DNA of 46,462 bases from a virus: positions 1-46,462 of IMG/VR virus record IMGVR_UViG_3300017989_000171. One strand, written 5' to 3'. The position numbers and the translations under genes were made by a program. This document shows positions 16,303 through 23,416 of this stretch, piece after piece; position 1 is the stretch's first letter; each line of letters opens with the position of its first letter. The notes beneath the pieces are model-generated. The model made no database searches. It worked only from the letters and a program-made list of their open reading frames with translations, and was not told the origin of the DNA.

Positions 16303-16828
16303 GGCTGGCAAACGAGCTCGGACTAAAGGCAGTAGGTTCGAGCTCGTTGCCGCTAAACTATTATCTGAAATTATATTCGAAGATGGAGATATCCTAAAGC
16401 GTACACCTAGAAGTGGTGCCGCCTTTATATTCGGTGACTGCTATTATCCTCCCAATCCTCACAAGTTTATTTTGCTGATTGAATGCAAAAAAGAAGAGGG
16501 GTGGGAGATGCATCATGTATTTAGCAAAGATTCTATTATATGGAAATGGTGGAATCAAGCAGTCTCCGAAGTGGAAAACGCCTTAAAAATAACTAGTGAA
16601 AAAAGAATACCCATTGTGGTATTTTCTAAAAATAATTATCCAATATTTGTGTTGGGAAGTGCAGAAATTCTGGATTATTTCGACATAAAAGAGGCAATAT
16701 ATTTAAAAAAAGGGGAAGATGTTAATTTTGTGATAGCCCCATTAAACAAGGAGAATATAAAATGGCAGAAGCAACATATATTGAAAGAGCTAGGACAGCT
16801 GTCGAAAAAATCCAATCAGGAGAAGTAA
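16268..16828 (+). CDS. PD-(D/E)XK nuclease, Holliday-junction-resolvase-like
   Basis: 186 residues. Motifs of the archaeal Hjc-like PD-(D/E)XK fold are in order: GSRFELVAAKLL (E25), RTPRSGAAFIFGD (D57), and LLIECKKEEGW (E72, K74). The basic N-terminus (KRVKAGKRARTKGS) suits DNA binding. Likely role is resolving branched recombination intermediates before packaging. It overlaps the RecA-like gene by 35 bases and the DHH gene by 67 bases, so the three are translationally linked. Confidence 0.7.
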   Translation: MTKKVKDPKRVKAGKRARTKGSRFELVAAKLLSEIIFEDGDILKRTPRSGAAFIFGDCYYPPNPHKFILLIECKKEEGWEMHHVFSKDSIIWKWWNQAVSEVENALKITSEKRIPIVVFSKNNYPIFVLGSAEILDYFDIKEAIYLKKGEDVNFVIAPLNKENIKWQKQHILKELGQLSKKSNQEK

Positions 16829-17712
16829 CTAGAATTTATAGTCATCTTTATCCTGATCTAGATTCTTTATGCTCACTCTATCTGCTAAAAACTATTAGGG
16901 AAAATTTAACTTTCGAATTTGTATCTTTGCCATTATATGGTGTTGATAGTCTACCCTTGGATTCTATTGCTGTAGATATCAAAGGTGGAGCTATCGACCA
17001 TCACGATATTCCAGGAAAGCATTGGTCTAGTTGTAAAATTATCTATTTTATCTTACACAATTCAGATGCAGAAGATGTAAACCAATATAATGTCTTAGTT
17101 GATTATTGCCATAGAGCTGACGGAGGTGGGCTAAAAGAAGGTGAGAAAGAACAAGGTAGCTTGATTCATACAATCTATGGATTGAGAGATTATCTAGATG
17201 CTAGAGAATTGTATCATGTTTTTGAGTACCTAGCTACAGCATCGATAAAGAATACCCCGGTATTGTATTCGTTGTCAGACATGACGGCCGCTCAGCTTAA
17301 CGTAAAATACTCGAACATCATTGCTACAGAGAACATTGAGAAGCCAGCTTTGATCAGAAGGTTTGTTCGATTCGTCGAGTTCGGGAACCCAAACAGAGGA
17401 GAGTCGCACCTAGTTGCAATTAATCGTAGTAACCATAATATCATTAAGTTGGTATTTAGCTACTACAAAAATGTTATTGCTCATGTTTATAAATCTCCTA
17501 ATGGAAGGGCGGGTATTATCTTCAGGAAAGATTCCCCTGTTTCATTTGATATGAAAGGATTGAGAGAAGCTTTAGTTAATGCTAAAGGAGAAACTGATTG
17601 GTACCATCATCCCAACAAAAACATGTTGCTCTGCGGGTCTAAAAAGACAGCTATAGAATCTAAATTAGATCCTGAAGATATAGTGGAGATAATGTATCAG
17701 TATAGGATCTAA
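16762..17712 (+). CDS. DHH-family phosphoesterase
   Basis: 316 residues, AAGGAG before the ATG. The DHH motifs are complete: H28-D32-D34 in SHLYPDLDS, D72 in AVDIKGG, and DHH at 79-81 (IDHHD), which bind two Mn ions in RecJ/NrnA-type enzymes. A DHHA1-like C-terminal domain can be followed (NGRAGIIFRKDS...), but the usual Gly-rich GGGH substrate loop is replaced by DWYHHPNKN. Family members degrade ssDNA, short RNAs or cyclic dinucleotides; with recombination neighbours an exonuclease role is plausible, but an activity against signalling nucleotides cannot be excluded. Last gene of the plus-strand block, followed by a terminator. Confidence 0.75.
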   Translation: MAEATYIERARTAVEKIQSGEVTRIYSHLYPDLDSLCSLYLLKTIRENLTFEFVSLPLYGVDSLPLDSIAVDIKGGAIDHHDIPGKHWSSCKIIYFILHNSDAEDVNQYNVLVDYCHRADGGGLKEGEKEQGSLIHTIYGLRDYLDARELYHVFEYLATASIKNTPVLYSLSDMTAAQLNVKYSNIIATENIEKPALIRRFVRFVEFGNPNRGESHLVAINRSNHNIIKLVFSYYKNVIAHVYKSPNGRAGIIFRKDSPVSFDMKGLREALVNAKGETDWYHHPNKNMLLCGSKKTAIESKLDPEDIVEIMYQYRI

Positions 17713-17718
17713 ACGTTT

Positions 17719-17753
17719 AAAGGGAGGTTAATACGTTTAACCCCCCTTTTTTT
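17719..17753. terminator. Intrinsic terminator between convergent genes
   Basis: Thirteen-base-pair stem with one mismatch (AAAGGGAGGTTAA against TTAACCCCCCTTT), small loop and a run of seven T on the plus strand. A-rich flank on the other side could let it act in both directions, ending the DHH operon (+) and the ligase gene (-). Confidence 0.8.
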
Positions 17754-19164
17754 ATTCTTTTATTGCTTCTGGATAGTCTGGGTGGAGAGAAACAAATGAG
17801 GGTGCCCTTAAAGCACCTGAAGAGTATTGATCGTCAGCTTTTAGCTTAGCTACTCTCCCCTTCCAATTTTTTTCAAAATTCTTCAAGATGTCTTCCTTCT
17901 CAACGTGGCTAAACCCAGTTCCTACTTTACCAGTTATTTCTCCAGGTTTACCCAAAAGGGAATAGAAGAATCCGCCTGCTAGTGGTCTATCTCCCTTCTC
18001 GTGAAACATATCTTCTATAACTACATCATAGTCTTTTTTTACTTTTAGTTTAGTAGCATCTCTAGACCCACCAGAATCTAGCTTCCAAGCCACTATCCCC
18101 TCTTTAGATTCTTTTATTTTCCCAGCCTTCATGTCATCAGCTAACCTAGCTTTATCATTCTTCTCTACGGCGTAGTAGGGTAATTCTAACTCTGGTACCA
18201 TTGAGCATAAAGTTTCTAGGAATTCTAGCTTATCTTTATAGGGCTTATCCTCCATATATTCACCGTTAGCACTAAATACATCAAACAAAGCTAACCTAAG
18301 ATCAGCTAAATCCTTTTGTTTATCTCTAGCCTTGAAAGTGGATGAGTTTAAAATGGCCCCAACATCTTTAGCTAAGATTGCTTCTCCAGTCTGAGGATCA
18401 ACTCCATAGACTTCACCTCTTAGTATGGCTGGAGGCACATTTTTAGGTGCTTTAAGCCCTACTAGTCTAGGTATCTTATAAGTGTGGTTGATTAGACCAG
18501 AAGGGTTATTTTTTGACTCCCTGTAGCTGAATACTTCTACTTGTTTCCCAGGGTTAACTGAAACTACAGTGTTAGCTCCATCTATTTTTACACTCCACAG
18601 CTCACCTGGGACAGAAGGATCAGCATCATTAATAGACTTCTCCTTGTAATCCGGTTTGTAGTTAGGGATCTCTGGGTTATTTTGTCTAGTCTTAGTGGAA
18701 TTTAAAAGAAGCCAATTATCACCTCTAGTCTTAACTAGATTATATTGTTCAACTTCAGTACCGGTTCTATACAGATTAAACTTAATTTTCTTAGGGGTGC
18801 ATTCTAGTACGTCAGTATCTCCATAGTATTCTAGGTCCACTTTTCCTTCACCATATCCAGGACCAATATTACCTTGATACCTCATATAGTCTACGTCGTG
18901 ATCAAATGTTTGTGCAGCTAATAGTTTTTCCCCAGGTTTCGGCAGCTTAGCTTTAGGAATAGCCCAGCTGTAAGCTACCCCATCAATGTCTAATCGAAGG
19001 TCATAATGAGTACCAGCTTTTGTACTTTTATGTTTCTGAATAGCTATTTTAGTAGTGAATGGGTCACCAACCTCGGGCACCGGTGAAACTGCTGGGTACA
19101 AAGGGATCCCTAAAGCTTTCCCTTTGACTATAGCTAGTTTGTGTAGCAGACTAATCGTGCTCAT
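17752..19164 (-). CDS. ATP-dependent DNA ligase with N-terminal LigD-type 3'-phosphoesterase domain
   Basis: 470 residues from the ATG at 19164; a TTG 36 bases upstream is possible, and neither has a ribosome binding site. Residues of about 30-140 match the LigD phosphoesterase module (AIQKHKSTKAGTHYDLRLDI, PGEKLLAAQTFDHDVDYM, GEGKVDLEYYGD), which trims 3' ends. The ligase part has the adenylation motif SVKIDGAN (motif I lysine), GEVYGV (III), EGIVAWKLDS (IV) and TKLKVKKDYD (V), followed by an OB-fold segment. Bacterial LigD performs end joining with Ku; no Ku or LigD polymerase domain is here. The phage enzyme may seal nicks or repair damaged ends during replication or genome circularisation. 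Confidence 0.8.
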   Translation of the reverse strand: MSTISLLHKLAIVKGKALGIPLYPAVSPVPEVGDPFTTKIAIQKHKSTKAGTHYDLRLDIDGVAYSWAIPKAKLPKPGEKLLAAQTFDHDVDYMRYQGNIGPGYGEGKVDLEYYGDTDVLECTPKKIKFNLYRTGTEVEQYNLVKTRGDNWLLLNSTKTRQNNPEIPNYKPDYKEKSINDADPSVPGELWSVKIDGANTVVSVNPGKQVEVFSYRESKNNPSGLINHTYKIPRLVGLKAPKNVPPAILRGEVYGVDPQTGEAILAKDVGAILNSSTFKARDKQKDLADLRLALFDVFSANGEYMEDKPYKDKLEFLETLCSMVPELELPYYAVEKNDKARLADDMKAGKIKESKEGIVAWKLDSGGSRDATKLKVKKDYDVVIEDMFHEKGDRPLAGGFFYSLLGKPGEITGKVGTGFSHVEKEDILKNFEKNWKGRVAKLKADDQYSSGALRAPSFVSLHPDYPEAIKE

Positions 19165-19207
19165 CAAATAAAGTTTAGCATATAGATATAGTTTGTTCAA
19201 TTAGATC

Positions 19208-19216
19208 TGGTATAAG
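19208..19216 (+). promoter_or_regulatory. TGGTATAAG promoter element (copy 2)
   Basis: Exact TGGTATAAG, followed after 9 bases by AAAGGAG and a short GC-rich unit that ends in a terminator at 19355. It therefore defines a transcript of only about 135 bases on the strand opposite to its neighbours. Confidence 0.55.
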
Positions 19217-19237
19217 AAATATAGAAAGGAGACCAGC

Positions 19238-19324
19238 TTGGAACTGAAAAGAAAAAACCCCCCAGCCCACATGGACGGGGGCTGGGGGCAACCAGCCCCC
19301 CGTCCTCGGCCGGGGGGAAAGTAA
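19238..19324 (+). CDS. 28-residue Pro/Gly-rich peptide
   Basis: TTG start 6 bases after AAAGGAG, stop TAA at 19322-19324. Basic start (LELKRKNPP) then HMDGGWGQPAPRPRPGGK. It lies wholly between a promoter element and an intrinsic terminator and has codon composition far more GC-rich than its neighbours because the same bases encode stable hairpins. It may be a real small peptide, a leader peptide whose translation controls RNA folding, or a chance frame in a structured RNA. Confidence 0.35.
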   Translation: MELKRKNPPAHMDGGWGQPAPRPRPGGK

Positions 19325-19328
19325 AAAA

Positions 19329-19355
19329 GGGGGAGTTTAACTCCCCCTTTTTTTT
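19329..19355. terminator. Bidirectional intrinsic terminator
   Basis: GGGGGAGT pairs with ACTCCCCC around a tiny loop, with six A on the left and eight or more T on the right. On the plus strand it ends the GC-rich short transcript; on the minus strand it falls at the stop codon of the 76-residue Cys-rich gene and is followed by TTTTTTAC. Confidence 0.85.
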
Positions 19356-19567
19356 ACAACCTTTACGTCCGGGCAAAACCCCTCTTCTGGAGGAATTACC
19401 TGTTCCCCTAAGATTATTGGATGGGAACATTTTTTAAGACAACTGCAGCAAGGGGATACATTAATAGTAATATCTGTCCCCTTTATTTTCATGTCTCCAT
19501 AGGTCACTTGTGGGATTATTTTGGATTTTTTCAGCTCTCGAATCATTGCTTGGTTGAAGATTCGCAT
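19337..19567 (-). CDS. Small Cys-rich protein after the polymerase
   Basis: 76 residues; AAAGGAG precedes the ATG by 9 bases and the start lies 12 bases after the DNA polymerase stop, so it is co-transcribed with it. Basic helix at the N-terminus (MIRELKKSKIIPQVTYG), then a cluster CCSCLKKCSH and a later CPDV, suggesting one bound zinc. The stop codon sits inside the terminator stem. Function unknown. Confidence 0.5.
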   Translation of the reverse strand: MRIFNQAMIRELKKSKIIPQVTYGDMKIKGTDITINVSPCCSCLKKCSHPIILGEQVIPPEEGFCPDVKVVKKRGS

Positions 19568-19579
19568 AGACCTACTCCT

Positions 19580-21919
19580 TTATAGTTCACCCCAAGTTCT
19601 CCCAGTTGTTACTTTCACTGGTAGAGGGGTTAAGAATTTATAGTTAAAATACTTCTGAAACGACTTATCAACTGATTCGCATATTTCTTTTATTTTATTT
19701 GGAAATTCAGGCAATAGTTCTGTTTTGGCTTCGATTATAACTTGGTCATGCACAGTATTGATTAGATAAGCATCCACGTTGTTTTTAGACAACCACGTAT
19801 GAATTTTGTTCAAAGCCATAAACAAAACAAACCCAGCCATGTTTTGTATAGGGAAATTAATAGCCTGTCTTAGTTGAGCCTCCGTGCCATCAGGGAGATG
19901 TCTGGTTGCTCCCAGAGGAGACTTGACTATTCCTCTAGCTTTAGCATTACTAGTCACTGTCAATATATAAGCTTTTATACCAGGATAATTGGTAAACAAA
20001 TTATCCTGCAGCTTCTGTATTTCCCTCATAGGTAATTCTAGTGTGTTAGATAGTCCCCTGGCGCTGGACCCATAGATAGTTGCATAAAGAAACGTTTTAG
20101 TTTTAATTCGTAGATCGTCGCTGATAGTTTCTTTTGGAACTTTGAACAATAATGATCCAATTTCTGCGATGGGATCTTGTGCTGTTCTAAAGGCAGCTAT
20201 AAGAGCTGCATCTTTAGCTACAGTTGCCAATACTCTGAGTTCAACCTGGGAGTAATCTACAGATACTAGCACATAACCCGCCCGAGAAATAAAACCCTTT
20301 TTTATTACTTTATGCTCCCCCCTTTGGGGGATGTTCTGAATGTTAGGCTTAAAGCTGGATAGCCTATAAGTCTTAGCCACAGTCTGGGAGAAGTTTGGGT
20401 AAAGAATCCCGTTTTCTAGTTTATCTAGGATTCCATCGATGTATGTGTTTTTGTTTTTTGTGTACTCCCTAAGCTTTAATATCTCAACTACTAGAGGATC
20501 ACCTCTTTTAATTTTAGACAGAACTTTTTTGTCTACGACTGGTTTGTTGGTTTTCTTGCTTAATTTTTTAGGCTCCTTCTTCCCAGTAAATAATACTTTT
20601 CCTATATGATCATTCGAGTTTGGATTAAACTCTTTTCCAGTTTCCTTTTCAAATCTCTTAATCCTGTTAAATCGTCTTGATAAGCGTGACTTTATCTCTT
20701 CCAGAGCTGTGCTGTACTTATTTCCTAATGTCTCTAGATATTCTGTGTCTATGAGAGTCCCGCGTTGTTCCATTGCTAGAATACTAGGTAAGGTAGGCAT
20801 GAATAAGTATTTGAATATCCTCAGCTTTTTTGATTCTTTCAGCATAGTTAGTTGCTTGGAAAAGACTCGTCTAGTTGCATCAACATCGCCCATTGCATAT
20901 GGAGCTAAAATGTCTGGAGGGATAAGACTATAGTCATTTTCAATCTCAGGATGCTCAGCTTTATATGTCTTTAATTCCTTTTCATATCCTCCAAGCTCGG
21001 TAAAGTCAGCAGCTAAGCTATCTAGATCAACAGATGGTCTATTTTCATCTAGAAGATGTGCGGCTACCATAGTGTCAAACAATATAGGTTTTAAATTTAT
21101 TCCATTCTCCCTTAGGAAGTGAATGTCAAATTTAATGTTTTGACCGATCTTAGGTATCGGACCTTCTAAGATTTCTTTTAAGTCATTAAGTTGTATTTTG
21201 TTGAGATCGAAGAAAAAAGCTTCTCCAGCTTTAGCACAAAAGGAAACGGAGATTATTTTATCTTTCCTGTGGTTACTCCCCGTTGTTTCTAAATCTACTA
21301 CCAAATCTTTAGCTTGACCAAGATAATCTAAAACAGCCTTTAGATTTTTCTTGGTTACAATATGATACCTCAATTTTTCCTTTTTAGACTTCTGTACATA
21401 AGTAATAGCTTTCTCTACATCTATCCTAAAGAATCTTAGGTAATCTGCTCTTCCTCTTAGCCCAGCCGCAGGATGGTAAGTCACTAGCACAGGGATGTTA
21501 TTCCATAAGTGATACTTTCCTCTGAGATTCTTCATAGCGCTTCTTCCAGTGAAGAATTTTGCTGCTGTAGCCCCTAAAGCAAGAATCAGTTTTGGCTCTA
21601 CTTTCTTAATGTTAGAGAGAAGATAGTCAGAGCATACCTTCATTTCTTTAGCTACAGGTGGCCTATTCTTTCCTTCTGCATCAGTAGGCCGACAATGAAC
21701 AACATTATCTATGAAGATCTTGTCTCTAGAATACCCAGTTTTTGCTAGGACTCTATCTAACTCTCGTCCTGATAGCCCAACAAACGGACGACCCTGGCTT
21801 TCTTCTTGAGTCCCTGGAGCTTCGCCACAGATCAGTAGATCAGCTTTGTCTGGACCAGCTCCAGGAACTGCTGGGAAGTTGCGTTTGTCCCTTATAGGAC
21901 AATCTTTTGTGCAGAACAT
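19580..21919 (-). CDS. Uracil-DNA glycosylase / family A DNA polymerase fusion
   Basis: 779 residues. Residues 1-175 are a family-4-like uracil-DNA glycosylase: four Fe-S cysteines (C3, C7, C76, C96), GEAPGTQEE (33-41) and TYHPAAGLR (147-155). Residues 200-350 are a 3'-5' exonuclease with DLETTG (D209, E211), NIKFD (N261, D265) and YAMGD (Y341, D345). The polymerase follows: motif A VSVDYSQVE (D555), O-helix R604-K608-Y612-Y616-G617, and motif C VHDQ (H724, D725). Position 612 corresponds to Klenow F762 and is Tyr, as in T7 polymerase; the Glu after HD is Gln. There is no 5' nuclease domain. It is the replicative polymerase candidate. Confidence 0.9.
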   Translation of the reverse strand: MFCTKDCPIRDKRNFPAVPGAGPDKADLLICGEAPGTQEESQGRPFVGLSGRELDRVLAKTGYSRDKIFIDNVVHCRPTDAEGKNRPPVAKEMKVCSDYLLSNIKKVEPKLILALGATAAKFFTGRSAMKNLRGKYHLWNNIPVLVTYHPAAGLRGRADYLRFFRIDVEKAITYVQKSKKEKLRYHIVTKKNLKAVLDYLGQAKDLVVDLETTGSNHRKDKIISVSFCAKAGEAFFFDLNKIQLNDLKEILEGPIPKIGQNIKFDIHFLRENGINLKPILFDTMVAAHLLDENRPSVDLDSLAADFTELGGYEKELKTYKAEHPEIENDYSLIPPDILAPYAMGDVDATRRVFSKQLTMLKESKKLRIFKYLFMPTLPSILAMEQRGTLIDTEYLETLGNKYSTALEEIKSRLSRRFNRIKRFEKETGKEFNPNSNDHIGKVLFTGKKEPKKLSKKTNKPVVDKKVLSKIKRGDPLVVEILKLREYTKNKNTYIDGILDKLENGILYPNFSQTVAKTYRLSSFKPNIQNIPQRGEHKVIKKGFISRAGYVLVSVDYSQVELRVLATVAKDAALIAAFRTAQDPIAEIGSLLFKVPKETISDDLRIKTKTFLYATIYGSSARGLSNTLELPMREIQKLQDNLFTNYPGIKAYILTVTSNAKARGIVKSPLGATRHLPDGTEAQLRQAINFPIQNMAGFVLFMALNKIHTWLSKNNVDAYLINTVHDQVIIEAKTELLPEFPNKIKEICESVDKSFQKYFNYKFLTPLPVKVTTGRTWGEL

Positions 21920-21927
21920 ATTTTAGT

Positions 21928-22182
21928 TTAGCAATTAGTAATGACTAGAGATAAAATAATAGCCAGTGTCACGGCTGAGCTGTGAAAAGCCACTATATAT
22001 TTAATCAATTGTTTCTTAACATGTTTATATTTTTTAGTTGCACTAACTTCTTTATCAAGTGCTTTTTGTAGCTCTTTACTTTTAGCAGCTAGCTTCTGTT
22101 CAAGTTTTACTTTAACGAAGTTAGTTTGATATAGAATAGTTAGCAACTTCTTTTGATCGGATGGTTCTAACTCTTTGTCCAT
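21928..22182 (-). CDS. Small coiled-coil protein with C-terminal membrane segment
   Basis: 84 residues. Residues 20-60 are a charged heptad-like coil (KLEQKLAAKSKELQKALDKE), and residues 62-82 (IVAFHSSAVTLAIILSLVIT) form one membrane span at the very C-terminus, making it tail-anchored. AGGAG is upstream of the ATG. Ends 8 bases before the polymerase gene. It might tether the replication machinery to the membrane, or be a spanin- or holin-like protein, but lysis genes are not otherwise visible. Confidence 0.5.
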   Translation of the reverse strand: MDKELEPSDQKKLLTILYQTNFVKVKLEQKLAAKSKELQKALDKEVSATKKYKHVKKQLIKYIVAFHSSAVTLAIILSLVITNC

Positions 22183-22198
22183 CTAGATGAAGCTCCTG

Positions 22199-22867
22199 TT
22201 ATATAGACGTATTAGTTTCTTTGGCAAATTTATTTACCTTATTCCACAGTCTTTCAGTCTCTCTCACATCTTTGCGGCAATGGTCAATGATGTATTTCAT
22301 CGCGTCTTCATGTCCTTGCAAAGCTCTAAGCCAAATCATCGGATCAAAGTGTGTTTTCTGAGTCTTGCCTAACAATACTCTACAAGCATTCTCTAAGCGA
22401 TTGCTGTGTAGTTTAAACCTGTTCCTAATAATGTAATAAAGGTCACTGTGGTAAATTTGACCAATAGGAGGAAAGTCTATTCCCCAAACTAGTGCTCTGG
22501 TTCTAAGAAATTTTAAGTCGAATCTAGTTCCGTAGTAGCTTACAACCCGATCACACGAGGTGACAGCTTTAACAGCAGCCTCAACGTTTTTCTTGTCGAT
22601 GCAATTAGGGTCATGAAGCTCCTTAGGGGTAGCTACCCTTTCAATTATCTTGTTTTGGCCTTTAATCTTCAGACACCAAGCTAAAATTACTCCGATATCT
22701 GCGTTAAGATCACTGCACTCGATATCAAAGAAACCAACGACTGGCTGTGGTTGCTCTTTCAGATAACATGAATAATGCGACAAGTAGGGCATCCTATGTT
22801 TACAGTAATGAGTGCTCAACCAGTCGATTTCCTTCTTCTTTAGCTTAGTAATTGGTGGTGTTGGCAT
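22199..22867 (-). CDS. RNase H-like (DEDD) exonuclease
   Basis: 222 residues. DEDD motifs in order: FFDIECSDL (D48, E50), a middle SYYGTRFDLKFLRTR with the second Asp, and CRKDVRETERL near the end with the last Asp, as in the YprB-like RNase_H_2 family. An N-terminal 40 residues with Cys/His (HYCKHRMPYLSHYSC) may bind metal. It is a likely DNA or RNA trimming enzyme in the replication group. First gene of the minus-strand block; a TTATAAG sequence about 20 bases before the start may be its -10 box. Confidence 0.7.
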   Translation of the reverse strand: MPTPPITKLKKKEIDWLSTHYCKHRMPYLSHYSCYLKEQPQPVVGFFDIECSDLNADIGVILAWCLKIKGQNKIIERVATPKELHDPNCIDKKNVEAAVKAVTSCDRVVSYYGTRFDLKFLRTRALVWGIDFPPIGQIYHSDLYYIIRNRFKLHSNRLENACRVLLGKTQKTHFDPMIWLRALQGHEDAMKYIIDHCRKDVRETERLWNKVNKFAKETNTSI

Positions 22868-23003
22868 AATACCTCTCTCTTCTTTACTTATAATTTAACC
22901 TTGTATTTTAGTACCTTAGAATCAAACTCAAAGACCAAGGATTTTTTTAGCTTTATAAATGCTTGATTATACTTTAAAATAAAATTTGTCTTGTTAGTTG
23001 CTA

Positions 23004-23038
23004 TTGATTGTCCTCTAGCTTTTGGATAATAATTATCC
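23004..23038 (+). promoter_or_regulatory. Promoter with palindromic operator before thioredoxin gene
   Basis: A possible -35 TTGATT (23004-23009), 17-base spacer and -10 TAATAA (23027-23032). Overlapping the -10 is a perfect 15-base palindrome, GGATAAT-A-ATTATCC (23024-23038), where a dimeric repressor could bind. The box matches are only moderate. Confidence 0.45.
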
Positions 23039-23071
23039 ATTCGTTATTTTTGTTCGAAAGGAGATTTATTG

Positions 23072-23416
23072 ATGACAAAGCTTCCTGAGTGGAACGGTAA
23101 AGTTAAACACGTTAATGAGAAAAACTTCTCTGAGGAAGTGTTGAAAGAAAGGCGGCCAGTCTTGGTAGATTTCTGGTCGCCTTCCTGTGTACCGTGTAGA
23201 GTTATGATACCATCTGTAGAAAGCATCGTTGATAAGTATAATGGTAAAGTTAAAGTTGTGTCAATAAATGTAGAGGACAGCCCTAGGTTAGCTTCGCGTC
23301 TTGGTATACAATCCCTGCCTAACATTCTGTTATTTTCTAACGGAGAAGTACAGGGGCAGTTAATTGGCAGAGTATCCACTACTAAATTAGAGGGTGCTTT
23401 GTCACCATTACTATAA
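23072..23416 (+). CDS. Thioredoxin
   Basis: 114 residues from the ATG at 23072 (AAGGAG upstream; a TTG one codon earlier is possible). Classical fold: VLVDFWSPSCVPCRVMIPSV with redox cysteines C39 and C42 (CVPC rather than CGPC), VVSINVEDSPRLASRLGI and the cis-Pro loop SLPNILLFSNGE. Length is normal. It may reduce phage ribonucleotide reductase or act as a polymerase processivity factor, as host thioredoxin does for T7 polymerase; neither is shown here. Its end overlaps the convergent nuclease gene by 6 bases. Confidence 0.9.
   Translation: MTKLPEWNGKVKHVNEKNFSEEVLKERRPVLVDFWSPSCVPCRVMIPSVESIVDKYNGKVKVVSINVEDSPRLASRLGIQSLPNILLFSNGEVQGQLIGRVSTTKLEGALSPLL

Larger units (their letters stand above)
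19223..19355 (+). ncRNA. Short GC-rich structured transcript
   Basis: Between promoter copy 2 and the terminator at 19329 are four mutually exclusive pairing segments. Segment 1 (19259-19268, CCCCCAGCCC) pairs perfectly over 10 bp with 19279-19288. The region 19274-19285 pairs over 12 bp (one bulge) with 19292-19304. The C run 19296-19301 can pair with the G run 19312-19317. The order 1:2, 2:3, 3:4 is that of an attenuator, yet no plus-strand gene follows for about 3.6 kb, so a stand-alone regulatory RNA fits better. Folding was judged by eye only. Confidence 0.45.

Noticed and set aside
19197-19430. Minus-strand frame across the GC-rich element
   Set aside because: It depends on translating the terminator and hairpins, is Gly/Pro/Phe biased, lacks a ribosome binding site and overlaps the better-supported Cys-rich gene.
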